Positions 54,198 through 62,736 of a stretch of 64,000 nucleotides of DNA are shown here, one piece after another. Source of the stretch: an uncultured Lachnospiraceae bacterium (GTDB taxonomy: Bacteria; Bacillota; Clostridia; Lachnospirales; Lachnospiraceae); assembly GCA_910579425.1 (NCBI GenBank), contig CAJTVL010000003.1, positions 43,699 to 107,698 of the forward strand. Direction: 5' to 3'. The notes under the pieces are model-generated. The model was not told the DNA's origin, searched no databases, and saw only the letters and a program-made list of their open reading frames with translations. The position numbers and the translations under genes were made by a program. The stretch's first letter is position 1; every line of letters begins with the position of its first letter.

Positions 54198-54621
54198 GAA
54201 ATGGAAAGGATATTTTACGGTGGAGGCTTCTTTTATTATGCCGATTGTACTTTTTTTGTATTTGCTGATCATTCTTGCGGCACTGTTTTTGTATTGCAGA
54301 TGCGCAATTTCACAGGACAATTTTCTTCTGGGAATGCGGGCGGGAAGCTTTACAAAGGGAGGGGACGGTTATGGGGAAGTTATTTTTGCAGAGGCAGAAA
54401 AAGGTTCCTGGCAGGCAGAACCGTACGTGATGGAGAGATTGAGCTATAAAAGAGAATTCTATCCCTTTTTTCCTTCGGTGGGAGGAGAATGCAGGATAAA
54501 TGAGGAAACGGTTTTGGTCCGGACCAGGCAGAGGGCTTTGTCCGGTAAGATCGGCAAAAATGTGCAGCGATTAAATCCGGTGAAAATCATCAGGGAAGGA
54601 AGGAAAAATCAGAATGCTTGA
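54190..54621 (+). CDS. TadE-like minor pilin
   Basis: A 143-residue protein with the TadE motif GYFTVEASFIMPIVLFLYLL (residues 7-26), Glu at the conserved position, and an extracytoplasmic remainder. It overlaps the prepilin peptidase gene by 8 nt and the FHA gene by 8 nt, so the three are coupled. Confidence 0.85.
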   Translation: MHKKWKGYFTVEASFIMPIVLFLYLLIILAALFLYCRCAISQDNFLLGMRAGSFTKGGDGYGEVIFAEAEKGSWQAEPYVMERLSYKREFYPFFPSVGGECRINEETVLVRTRQRALSGKIGKNVQRLNPVKIIREGRKNQNA

Positions 54622-55912
54622 AATAAAATATTATAAGGACTACAGACATAATTATCTTATTTTGAAGGATAATGGATGTTTGTCGGAAAATATCTATCAG
54701 AGAAAGATGATAACGGAAAATAAGATGAAAGGTATGTTGTGCTGTCAGGAAAGATTCATTAACGGAGAAATTCTGCTGTATTATGAGATCACTTCCAGGC
54801 AGAGCCTTTTCAGCATTTATGACGGCAAAAGAATAGGAATGGAGCAGCTTCGGAAATTTTTTCTTCAGCTCAAGCTGGTGAATGATCTGCTGGAAAAGTA
54901 TTTGCTGGACGCAGGCTGCCTGATTTTACAGCCGGAATATATTTTTCAGGATATTGAGACGGGAGAATATTCCTTTTTGTATTATCCGGATCCGGAGGAG
55001 GCGGGCTTTTCCCGGTTTTTGGATTTTCTTATGGAACGTGTGGATAATGAGGATACAGATGCGGTGGAAACCGTGTACAGGATCGCCGATTTGGTGGGAC
55101 GAGAGCAATTTGTTCTGGATGAGGTGTTAAAGTGGTTTCAGGATGATGCGACAGTAAATAGCAAAAAACAGCGGCAGGAAAACTCTGATGCCGGAATGAA
55201 TCAGGAAAACGAATTTTCATTCGGCAGCAGGGAGCAGGAGAATGCATATGAAGGCTTAAATCCTTTGCCTGCAGAAGGGGAAAAGAAAAAAAGGGATAAA
55301 GCAGAAATGCTGAAAAAATTGATTCCCATATGGGGAGCGGGACTGCTGGGGATGTGCCTTTTGCTGTATCTAAAAATGTCTTATGAGTTTTCCTACCAGG
55401 AAGAAACCTATGTTATGCTTGGGCTGGCCGGTTTAGCAATAATGATGGCCGGGCTGGCTGTGTGGTTTTTTTATGCCTGCTGTTTTCAAAGGGCTGAAAA
55501 GGAACAGAAGATGAGAGAACGGGAAGAGGAGGAACGGTACATATTTACCTGTGAAGATGAAATCTTGACGCCTGCATCGGAAGCCGGAAACACGGTTTAT
55601 ATCCCGTGGGCGGAGAACTGTGAAAATAAGCTCTACAGTATGGACAGGAAAAATAAGTGCCACATCGACCTTGGAAGACTGCCTCTTACGGTGGGAAAGC
55701 TGGCAGGGGCCGTAGATATGGTGATTAACGAAAAAAGCATCAGCCGGATGCATGCAAAATTTTCCAGGACAGGCAGCAGTGTCTACATTACCGACTTAAA
55801 TTCGACCAATGGAACCTTTCGGAACGGAATGCGCCTTTTGCCTAACGCATCTGAGATAATTGAGCCGGGCGATGAAATTCGGTTGGGAAAGCTAAAATTT
55901 ATTTACAGATGA
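54614..55912 (+). CDS. DUF6382-like membrane protein with C-terminal FHA domain
   Basis: A 432-residue protein. The N-terminal cytoplasmic part (about 1-180) resembles the DUF6382 region of clostridial Tad loci. Two membrane helices follow (about 237-252 and 262-292). The C-terminal FHA domain (about 350-432) has SRMHA and DLNSTNGTFRNG, the phosphothreonine-binding residues. A Ser/Thr kinase partner is implied, but none is in the window. It closes the Tad operon. Confidence 0.85.
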   Translation: MLEIKYYKDYRHNYLILKDNGCLSENIYQRKMITENKMKGMLCCQERFINGEILLYYEITSRQSLFSIYDGKRIGMEQLRKFFLQLKLVNDLLEKYLLDAGCLILQPEYIFQDIETGEYSFLYYPDPEEAGFSRFLDFLMERVDNEDTDAVETVYRIADLVGREQFVLDEVLKWFQDDATVNSKKQRQENSDAGMNQENEFSFGSREQENAYEGLNPLPAEGEKKKRDKAEMLKKLIPIWGAGLLGMCLLLYLKMSYEFSYQEETYVMLGLAGLAIMMAGLAVWFFYACCFQRAEKEQKMREREEEERYIFTCEDEILTPASEAGNTVYIPWAENCENKLYSMDRKNKCHIDLGRLPLTVGKLAGAVDMVINEKSISRMHAKFSRTGSSVYITDLNSTNGTFRNGMRLLPNASEIIEPGDEIRLGKLKFIYR

Positions 55913-55963
55913 AAGAAACCGCCTTATACTTATACCATGTAGTTGAGTGAAAGGCGGGACGGT

Positions 55964-56965
55964 ATGAAGATAAATATTTATTACGGCGGCAGGGGGCTGA
56001 TGGATGATCCCACATTGTATGTGATTAACAGAGTACAGATGGTTTTGGAGGAGCTCCATGTTACTGTTGAGCGGTTTAATCTTTATGAACTGAAAAACAG
56101 GATCACTACGCTGCCTCAGACCATTAAGACGGCGGACGGTATTATACTTGCGTCTACGATAGAATGGTTCGGGATAGGCGGCTGTATGTATCAATTTCTT
56201 GACGCTTGCTGGCTTTACGGTGATAAGGAGAAAATTGCGGCGACCTATATGAGTCCCATTGTGATGTCCACAACCTATGGCGAAGGGGAGGGGAAGCTTG
56301 CGCTGACCAGCGCCTGGGAGATTTTGGGAGGACTTCCCTGCAGCGGTATCTGCGGTTATATCGCCGACCCTTCCATTTTTGAGAACAACCAGGAGTATAT
56401 TAAAATTATTGAAAAAATGGCGGAGAATATGTATCGTACCATCAATCAGAAAATGGTATGTCTTCCTGCCAGCAATCAGGCGGTAAAGCAAAAGATTGCT
56501 ATCACCAAAAACACGGATCTCACACCCCAGGAATCGGAGCAGCTTTCTCAGTATGCGTCGGATGACAGTTACGTAAAAAGACAAAAAGAAGACATTCAGG
56601 AGCTTACCAGCCTGTTCAGGGATTTGATGGGAGATCAGCAGCAGGAAGAAGGAGAAGACGCTTATATCAAAGAGTTCCGGGAACACTTTTTACCGCAGCC
56701 GGGGTTTAAGGCAGTTTACAGGATTTTGATAGAAGGGAAGAAAAAGCCATTCATCATAGAAGTAGACGGGCCGGGCCAAAATTATTATTATGGAAACGCA
56801 GAGAGCCCGGATGTGGAAATGCAGGTGAGCAGAGAGACAATGGATGATATAGTATTTGCCAGAATGACCTTTCAACGGGCATTTATGAGCGGCGCAATGA
56901 AAATGAAAGGTGATTTCAGAGTGCTGCGTACCATGGATCAAATATTCGATTTTTCCCCAAAATAA
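55964..56965 (+). CDS. Flavodoxin-like/SCP2 fusion protein
   Basis: A 333-residue protein. The N-terminal half (MKINIYYGGRGLMDDPTLYV) resembles an NADPH-dependent FMN reductase/flavodoxin fold, with ASTIEWFGIGGCMYQFLDAC where FMN would bind. The C-terminal about 110 residues (FKAVYRILIEGKKKPFIIEV, then MSGAMKMKGDFRVLRTM) fit an SCP2 sterol-carrier domain. ATG 55964 follows GGCGGG. The combination suggests reduction of a lipid-like substrate, which is inference. It precedes the HIT gene by 12 nt. Confidence 0.75.
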   Translation: MKINIYYGGRGLMDDPTLYVINRVQMVLEELHVTVERFNLYELKNRITTLPQTIKTADGIILASTIEWFGIGGCMYQFLDACWLYGDKEKIAATYMSPIVMSTTYGEGEGKLALTSAWEILGGLPCSGICGYIADPSIFENNQEYIKIIEKMAENMYRTINQKMVCLPASNQAVKQKIAITKNTDLTPQESEQLSQYASDDSYVKRQKEDIQELTSLFRDLMGDQQQEEGEDAYIKEFREHFLPQPGFKAVYRILIEGKKKPFIIEVDGPGQNYYYGNAESPDVEMQVSRETMDDIVFARMTFQRAFMSGAMKMKGDFRVLRTMDQIFDFSPK

Positions 56966-56977
56966 GGAGGTAGAGGA

Positions 56978-57388
56978 TTGAGAAAGGATAATTGTATTTT
57001 TTGCAAAATTATTAACGGGGAGATTCCGTCCCATGTTTTATATGAGGATGAGCAGTTTAAGGTGATTCTTGATGTAAATCCGGCGACGAAGGGACATGCC
57101 CTGATTCTTCCGAAAGAGCATTATGCGAATCTCTATGAGCTGCCGGAGGAGACGGCGGCAGACGCCATGAAGCTGGCACAGAGAATGATGAGAAAGATGA
57201 CGGAGAAGTTAGACTGCGACGGTTTTAATATCGTGCAGAATAACGGAGAGGCGGCAGGCCAGACAGTATTTCATTTTCATATGCATCTCATACCGCGCTA
57301 CAAAAATGACGGGGAAATTTTAAAGTATATTGCCGGAGATCCGGGGCCGGAGGAATTGGAGCGCATTAAGAAAACACTTACGGAATAA
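56978..57388 (+). CDS. HIT-family nucleotide hydrolase
   Basis: A 136-residue HIT protein with the C-I-F-C start (DNCIFCKIINGEIPS), NNGEAAGQTVFHFHMHLIPR and the catalytic HxHxH triad in HFHMHLIP. HIT enzymes hydrolyse AMP-linked substrates. The start is TTG 56978, 7 nt after AGGAGG. It sits between the flavodoxin-like gene and fumarase; no pathway link is obvious. Confidence 0.92.
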   Translation: MRKDNCIFCKIINGEIPSHVLYEDEQFKVILDVNPATKGHALILPKEHYANLYELPEETAADAMKLAQRMMRKMTEKLDCDGFNIVQNNGEAAGQTVFHFHMHLIPRYKNDGEILKYIAGDPGPEELERIKKTLTE

Positions 57389-57413
57389 ACGCCTTACGGA
57401 GATTGATGGAAGC

Positions 57414-58256
57414 ATGAGAAGAATCAGGGTAGAGGAAATCGTCAGCAATATAAAAGAAATGTGCATTGAGGCCAATCATTACCTGACAGAGGACATGAAG
57501 CTGGCGCTAAAAGAAGCGGAGGGGACAGAAAGATCACCTCTGGGGAAGCAGATATTACATCAGTTGGAGGAGAATCTTCAAATTGCCTCTCAGGATATGA
57601 TACCGATCTGCCAGGACACGGGTATGGCCGTGATTTTTATGGAGATCGGGCAGGACGTCCATGTGGAAGGGGGGCTCCTCACAGAAGCTGTGAACGAAGG
57701 AGTCAGACAGGGATACAGGGAAGGGTATTTGCGCAAATCCGTGGTGGCAGATCCGGTGCTCAGAGAAAATACCAGGGACAATACCCCTGCGGTGATCCAT
57801 TATGATATAGTGGAAGGGGAACAGATTCGGATCACTGTGGCCCCCAAGGGATTCGGAAGTGAAAATATGAGCCGTGTTTTTATGCTGAAGCCGGCAGACG
57901 GGGCGGAGGGAATAAAAAATGCCGTTCTTGAGGCGGTGAGGGAGGCCGGGCCCAATGCCTGCCCTCCGGTTGTGGTGGGAGTCGGGATTGGAGGCACCTT
58001 TGAAAAGTGCGCCCTGCTGGCCAAAAAGGCTCTTACAAGACCGGTCAATGAGCGCTCCTGTGTTCCTTATGTAAAGGAGATGGAGGAGGAGTTGCTTGAA
58101 CGGATCAATCGCTCGGGAATCGGCCCTGGCGGATTGGGAGGAAGCACTACCGCTCTGGCAGTGAATATCAATACCTACCCCACGCATATTGCAGGCCTTC
58201 CGGTGGCGGTGAATATGTGCTGCCATGTAAACCGGCATTGCGTCAGAGTGCTTTGA
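57414..58256 (+). CDS. Fumarate hydratase, alpha subunit (class I, two-subunit)
   Basis: A 280-residue Fe-S hydro-lyase alpha subunit (FumA N-terminal/TtdA type). Cluster cysteines are in IPICQDTGMAVIF, NACPPVVVGVGIGGT and FEKCALLAKKAL. With the beta subunit it interconverts fumarate and malate; tartrate dehydratase is the paralogous alternative. ATG 57414 has only a weak ribosome site. The cluster is oxygen-labile, which fits an anaerobe. Confidence 0.9.
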   Translation: MRRIRVEEIVSNIKEMCIEANHYLTEDMKLALKEAEGTERSPLGKQILHQLEENLQIASQDMIPICQDTGMAVIFMEIGQDVHVEGGLLTEAVNEGVRQGYREGYLRKSVVADPVLRENTRDNTPAVIHYDIVEGEQIRITVAPKGFGSENMSRVFMLKPADGAEGIKNAVLEAVREAGPNACPPVVVGVGIGGTFEKCALLAKKALTRPVNERSCVPYVKEMEEELLERINRSGIGPGGLGGSTTALAVNINTYPTHIAGLPVAVNMCCHVNRHCVRVL

Positions 58257-58272
58257 TGACAGGGAGGAGATT

Positions 58273-58824
58273 ATGGCAGAGAGACATATTACAGCGCCTT
58301 ATGATGAGAAGACTGCAGGAGAGCTGTGCAGCGGAGACTATGTATATATCACAGGAACCATTTATACTGCCAGGGATGCCGCGCACAAAAGAATGTGTGA
58401 GGCTTTGGCCAGGGGGGAGGGCCTTCCCTTTGAGATCAAGGATCAGGTGATTTATTATATGGGGCCCTCGCCGGCAAGAGAGGGACGTGCGATTGGTTCT
58501 GCCGGCCCCACCACGGCCAGCAGAATGGATAAATACACACCGTCCCTGCTGGAGCTTGGGCTGAAGGGAATGATTGGAAAGGGAAGAAGGACGGAGGCTG
58601 TGAAAGAAGCCATCGTGCGCAGCGGAGCGGTATATTTTGCGGCTGTGGGAGGTGCCGGAGCTTTGCTTTCCAAGGCCATTGTCAGCTCAGAGGTGATCGC
58701 TTTTGATGATTTAGGCACAGAGGCCATACGAAAGCTCCAGGTTCAGGATTTTCCGGTTATTGTCGTCATTGACAGTAAGGGAAATAATCTTTATGAAACA
58801 GCAACAGAAGAATACAGAGTATAA
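58273..58824 (+). CDS. Fumarate hydratase, beta subunit (class I, two-subunit)
   Basis: A 183-residue beta subunit (FumA C-terminal/TtdB type) with the conserved GDYVYITGTIYTARDAAHKR, GPSPAREGRAIGSAGPTTASRMD (split here as two motifs) and LGLKGMIGKGR. It begins 16 nt after the alpha subunit with GGGAGGAGA before the ATG. A terminator follows. Confidence 0.92.
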   Translation: MAERHITAPYDEKTAGELCSGDYVYITGTIYTARDAAHKRMCEALARGEGLPFEIKDQVIYYMGPSPAREGRAIGSAGPTTASRMDKYTPSLLELGLKGMIGKGRRTEAVKEAIVRSGAVYFAAVGGAGALLSKAIVSSEVIAFDDLGTEAIRKLQVQDFPVIVVIDSKGNNLYETATEEYRV

Positions 58825-58869
58825 TAATGGGGAACGACAAATTATTTTGCCACCCTCTATAGAAGATGG

Positions 58870-58906
58870 AATGCCGTAGAATCAGAAAAGATGATGATAC
58901 GGCATT
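58870..58906 (+). terminator. Terminator after fumarase
   Basis: AATGCCGTA (58870-58878) pairs with TACGGCATT (58898-58906), 19-nt loop, followed by TTATTTTA. It ends the fumarase transcript 46 nt after the stop. Confidence 0.65.
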
Positions 58907-58930
58907 TTATTTTACGGTGTAAAAATGTTT

Positions 58931-58955
58931 CAACACTTTACCTTCCTCAAACGTT
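58931..58955 (+). promoter_or_regulatory. ECF-type promoter, possible autoregulation
   Basis: CAAC (58931-58934) followed after 17 bp by CGTT (58952-58955) resembles the AAC / CGT(C/A/T) pattern of ECF sigma promoters. No good sigma-A pair is nearby. The predicted start is about 45 nt before the sigma gene, so the sigma factor may transcribe its own gene. Confidence 0.4.
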
Positions 58956-59008
58956 ATATATAGGAAGGCACAAAGGACAGGGATTTTTAAGAAAGGTATG
59001 GGAGCGTC

Positions 59009-59530
59009 ATGATCGATGAATTGTACGGAGCTCTTTATAAGGAGCTGATAAAATGGTGCGTTTCCATGACGGGGAGCAGGACGCTGGCGGAGGATCTGGT
59101 ACAGGAGGCATTTTTACGCGCGCTGATAAATGCCGAATTGCTGGAGATGCTTGACCAGAGCCGGAGGAGGGCCTGGATGTACCGCACGGTGAAAAATCTG
59201 TATATTGATAAGAAGCGCAGGGAATCCTTTGAGACGGTTATGGATCAACTGCCGGAGGAAGGGTGCAGTGAGGCCGACTATGTACAGATTGATAATGCGC
59301 TGTTAATATCCCAGCTCTCTGAGGATGAGAGGAGCCTTTTCGTTCTGCGCTATCTGGAGGGTTACAATTCTGCAGAATTGGGAAAGCTTTTCGATTTGCC
59401 CGCAGGAACCGTAAGATCCAGATTGTCCAGTGCCAGGGGCCGTTTGCGGCAGATGCTGGAGGGATACAGCCTCCCCAATAAGAAGGCAGGGAAGAAATCC
59501 GATGAGCCTTTGGCAGAGAGGAAAGGATAA
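59009..59530 (+). CDS. ECF-type RNA polymerase sigma factor
   Basis: A 173-residue sigma-70 family protein with region 2 (MTGSRTLAEDLVQEAFLRAL, RRRAWMYRTVKNLYIDKKRR) and region 4 (LFVLRYLEGYNSAELGKLF then LPAGTVRSRLSSARGRLRQ). It lacks regions 1 and 3, as ECF factors do. The next gene starts 9 nt later and is not a membrane anti-sigma factor, which is unusual. It probably responds to a cell-surface or stress cue. Confidence 0.9.
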   Translation: MIDELYGALYKELIKWCVSMTGSRTLAEDLVQEAFLRALINAELLEMLDQSRRRAWMYRTVKNLYIDKKRRESFETVMDQLPEEGCSEADYVQIDNALLISQLSEDERSLFVLRYLEGYNSAELGKLFDLPAGTVRSRLSSARGRLRQMLEGYSLPNKKAGKKSDEPLAERKG

Positions 59531-59539
59531 GGTAACAAT

Positions 59540-60760
59540 ATGTTTGAAAAGAAAAATTTTATAGTAAACTGTGATGTCTGCGATGCAAGAAAGATACAGG
59601 AAGAGAGTCTCTCGGGATATGAACAGATTATCCTGAACACGGATTTTCTTCTGGTGGATGAACGCAGCAAAAGCATTTTGAATAATCTTCCTATGGTATG
59701 CAATGTGAATGAGACATTGGAGGTGGAGGGAGAGGTATCAATGATCAATGTCAACGGAGACTATGAGATCAGCGGCGATACCCTGCTGGGAGATCAGACC
59801 CTGATTTGCATCAACGGAGATCTGTTGATCCGTCCCGGTACGGAAAAGGTTTTGGAAAGGGTTTTGAAGATCAGTGTCAACGGCAGCGCGAAATATCCTG
59901 AGAGTATGGGGCCGTATATGGATAAACTGACAATCAACGGATCGGCGCAGTGTATTCCCGACGGCTGTATCGAATTAAAGCCGGTGTATACGATTGATAA
60001 ATACTTCCCCCTGCGCGCAAGACAAAACGGGACATACTATGTGGATGAAAAGGTGGTGCTCACGGATCCGGACGTGGATTTGGAAGCCCTTACGGCAAAG
60101 AACGTAAAGTTCGTGACAAAGCGCTTTCTGGTGAGCGAGGAACTGGTTCCCCAATCCATTGGGATGTTTGATGAGAATGTGGAGCTGGCGGTAGTGCCTG
60201 CAGGATTTGCATTGGTGGAACAGGATGCGGAGCTGGATGATGCGCTGGTACAGACTTATGGGAATCGTCTGTATGTGGACGGAGACCTGACGCTGCGAGC
60301 CGGCAGCGAGAACTGTTTTGACAGGCTGGAAAAGCTCTGTGTCAGGGGTGATGTGCGCCTTTTAAAGAGACAGGCCGAAGCCTTTGCCAAAGTGGATGCC
60401 CAATACGGAAAGCTGGTTTATGTGAAGGGAAGATATATAGGAAACGGCGTTAATATCACAGTGGATAAGGCGCTTCTGGAAGCCTGCGCAGACGGGATAG
60501 AGATCGGGAACTGCGCAACTCTGAGAGTGAAAGAGGACGCGGAGCCGGAGCTCATTTTAGACAGGCTGTACGTCAGAAACTGCGCCCATGTTTTCTGCAG
60601 CCCGGAACAAAAGAGCTCCCTTCAGTTGGTGTGCGGCAATGTGGCGAAAATCAGCGACGGGGAAAAGGCCGGCGAATCCGAGGAGGAGACCGGGGTTTTG
60701 GGAATGCTGAAGAAGGCTTTGAACAGTAAGGTGGTAAACGCGGATACCTATATTCTGTAG
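59540..60760 (+). CDS. Predicted beta-solenoid protein paired with ECF sigma factor
   Basis: A 406-residue soluble protein of unknown family. At least nine short repeats of hydrophobic-x-[IV]-x-G-[DS] type occur: INVNGD (69-74), ICINGD (89-94), ISVNGS (111-116), LTINGS (130-135), LYVDGD (244-249), LCVRGD (266-271), VYVKGR (293-298) and weaker ones near 320, 343 and 363. Such spacing suggests a right-handed beta-helix/bactofilin-like fold. The N-terminus has CDVC (11-14). No signal peptide or membrane segment is seen. It starts 9 nt after the sigma factor stop and a terminator follows, so it is the only other gene of this operon. Confidence 0.75.
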   Translation: MFEKKNFIVNCDVCDARKIQEESLSGYEQIILNTDFLLVDERSKSILNNLPMVCNVNETLEVEGEVSMINVNGDYEISGDTLLGDQTLICINGDLLIRPGTEKVLERVLKISVNGSAKYPESMGPYMDKLTINGSAQCIPDGCIELKPVYTIDKYFPLRARQNGTYYVDEKVVLTDPDVDLEALTAKNVKFVTKRFLVSEELVPQSIGMFDENVELAVVPAGFALVEQDAELDDALVQTYGNRLYVDGDLTLRAGSENCFDRLEKLCVRGDVRLLKRQAEAFAKVDAQYGKLVYVKGRYIGNGVNITVDKALLEACADGIEIGNCATLRVKEDAEPELILDRLYVRNCAHVFCSPEQKSSLQLVCGNVAKISDGEKAGESEEETGVLGMLKKALNSKVVNADTYIL

Positions 60761-60823
60761 GGAGGCCGCCGGGGAAGTCTGGGGATGGCCGGAAGCAATC
60801 ACTTGCCTTTCCATAGCAAAATT

Positions 60824-60857
60824 ATCCGCAGGGTAGAAGACAATCTATTCTGCGGAT
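60824..60857 (+). terminator. Terminator after the beta-solenoid gene
   Basis: ATCCGCAG (60824-60831) pairs with CTGCGGAT (60850-60857), with an inner TAGA/TCTA pairing, followed by TTCTATTTTTACTTTT. Confidence 0.75.
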
Positions 60858-60885
60858 TTCTATTTTTACTTTTATAAAAAAAACT

Positions 60886-60914
60886 TTGGAAAAACCTAAA
60901 AAGGATGATATGAT
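60886..60914 (+). promoter_or_regulatory. Promoter upstream of the GH43 remnant
   Basis: TTGGAA (60886-60891), 17 bp, TATGAT (60909-60914), about 60 nt before the ATG at 60974. It may still transcribe the downstream ArsR-like gene. Confidence 0.5.
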
Positions 60915-60973
60915 AGAAATAAAAAGACAGCGAAAGACTGCCGTAGGCTTTTGGATGCAGATGGGAGAGCATT

Positions 60974-61360
60974 ATGAGAGAGAATGATTTGAAATGGAAT
61001 AAACCCTGGATCTTGCAGCGCGCGGATCCGTATGTATATCGCCATGTAGACGGTTCTTACTATTTTACGGCCTCTGTCCCTGCCTATGACAGTATTGTGC
61101 TGCGCCATGCCGATACCCTTGAGGGACTTGTTGGGGCAGGGGAGACGGTGGTGTGGAGAAAGCACAAGAGCGGCCCCATGAGCGAGCATATCTGGGCGCC
61201 GGAGCTGCATTTTCTGGACGGAAAGTGGTATCTTTATTTTGCGGGTGGAGAAGCCGAAAATATCTGGGAGATCAGACCTTATGTACTGGAATGTGCGGAC
61301 GAGGATCCGCTTACGGGCCGATGGATCGAAAAAGGGAGGAAGACCGGTGTTTTCTTTTGA
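60974..61360 (+). pseudogene. GH43 glycosidase, N-terminal remnant
   Basis: A 128-residue ORF covering only the first blades of a GH43 five-bladed propeller (full length about 310-330). It keeps the catalytic-base region ILQRADPYVYRH and the HIWAPELHFLDGKWYLYF segment, then ends abruptly after WIEKGRKTGVFF. The catalytic acid and transition-state residues are missing, so it is inactive as a glycosidase. The rest of the gene was probably lost by a deletion joining it to the next regulator. Confidence 0.75.
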
Positions 61361-61430
61361 ATAAAGTACCTGCAAACCTTAGAGCTCTAAGTTTAGCAGC
61401 TTGAAATAACCTGAAGAGTGGGGTGTCAGA

Positions 61431-62360
61431 ATGCTGTATATCAAAGATCTGGAAGAGGGCGTGGAGCTGTTTAAGGCTTTGGGTTCCGAACTGCGGATAA
61501 ATATAATCCAAATGCTGTTGAAAAACAGAGAAATGAATATGAATGAAATTGCCGGCAGGCTGAATATCACAAACGGCGCACTCACCAGCCACATTAAGAA
61601 GCTGGAGGATGTGGGCCTGATTCAGGTGAATGTAGATGTTTCCGGACACGGAAATCAGAAGGTCTGCCGGGTGAAGCAGGAGAGGCTTCTGGTGGATATT
61701 GTTCCCGCGGCGGAGTATGGCAAGGTGGGATTTTATGAAGCCGAAATACCTGTGGGGCAATACGGCCGCTACGAGGTATACCCAACCTGCGGTATTTCCA
61801 CTACCGTGAAGCTGATCGGGGAGGTGGACGATCCGCGCTATTTTGCCCACCCTGACAGGATTAATGCGGGAATATTGTGGTTTTCCAGAGGATATGTGGA
61901 ATACCTGATTCCAAATGTGCTGCCGGCGGCGCAGAAAATCGACGAGATTACCTTTTCCATGGAGCTTTCCAGCGAGGCTCCCGGGGTCAACAGCGACTGG
62001 CCGTCGGACATATCCTTTAGCTTAAATGATGTGCCGATTGGGATGTGGACCTCTCCCGGAGATTTTGGCGACGTACGGGGGATTTATACACCGGACTGGT
62101 GGTTCCCAAGCTGGAATCAGTATGGTCTGCTGAAAATGCTGGTAATCAACCGGCAGGGAACTTTTATAGACGGACTGAAAATATCAAATGTCTCGCTGGA
62201 ACACTTTGGGCTGGATTATAAGAGCACGATCCGCCTCAAACTGGAAGTCCGGGAGGATGCGGAGCATGTTGGCGGAATGACTCTGTTCGGGAGCGGATTC
62301 GGCAATTATGGACAGGGAATTGGAGTGAGGATGCGGTACAGCCCGATGGAATCCTCCTAA
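61431..62360 (+). CDS. ArsR-like winged-helix regulator with large C-terminal domain
   Basis: A 309-residue protein. Residues about 1-80 are a winged helix (GVELFKALGSELRINIIQML, LNITNGALTSHIKKLEDVGLI). The C-terminal about 220 residues are beta-rich (VGFYEAEIPVGQYGRYEVYP, FSMELSSEAPG) and may bind carbohydrate. Similar regulators often sit beside arabinofuranosidase genes in clostridia, so it likely regulated the adjacent GH43 gene before that was truncated. Confidence 0.8.
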   Translation: MLYIKDLEEGVELFKALGSELRINIIQMLLKNREMNMNEIAGRLNITNGALTSHIKKLEDVGLIQVNVDVSGHGNQKVCRVKQERLLVDIVPAAEYGKVGFYEAEIPVGQYGRYEVYPTCGISTTVKLIGEVDDPRYFAHPDRINAGILWFSRGYVEYLIPNVLPAAQKIDEITFSMELSSEAPGVNSDWPSDISFSLNDVPIGMWTSPGDFGDVRGIYTPDWWFPSWNQYGLLKMLVINRQGTFIDGLKISNVSLEHFGLDYKSTIRLKLEVREDAEHVGGMTLFGSGFGNYGQGIGVRMRYSPMESS

Positions 62361-62736
62361 GCAATTCTCTGTAATAAGATGGACGCGGGGTTGACTGCCT
62401 GGTTGTCAATTACGAGTTCCGGCCAGATGATTTTCGGAGGAAGATGAGGGACTGCCATGCAGAACAGTACAACAATTCAGAACAGAATAATGAAACTGAC
62501 AATCAAAGATATGCCGCTTCCCGTGAATGGTAGATAGCTTTGCTTTAATTATAGTGATGTTTTGCGCTATCTTGTAAAATGGACAAAAAGAGGAAGTGTG
62601 ACACAGCACCTTTGGGGTGCTTTTTTTGAGCCCATTGGTCTTTCCGGCCAATATGAGGGACGGGGTTATTTTGGGAATTGGGAATGGGTGAAGCTTTGCA
62701 AAATTTTAATTATAGAAAAGGATCAGGAGATTTGAT
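62361..62736. other. 376-bp intergenic stretch, one terminator only
   Basis: Apart from the terminator at 62605-62627 I see no gene, RNA or repeat here. Short open frames (for instance near 62450-62530) have no family resemblance and no ribosome site. Confidence 0.6.
62605..62627 (+). terminator. Rho-independent terminator
   Basis: AGCACC (62605-62610), loop TTTGG, GGTGCT (62616-62621), then a run of Ts to 62627. It lies 245 nt after the ArsR-like stop and upstream of the sirtuin gene. Confidence 0.7.

Noticed and set aside
57555..58238. 227-codon minus-strand ORF opposite fumarase alpha
   Set aside because: Antisense shadow of a conserved enzyme without start signals.
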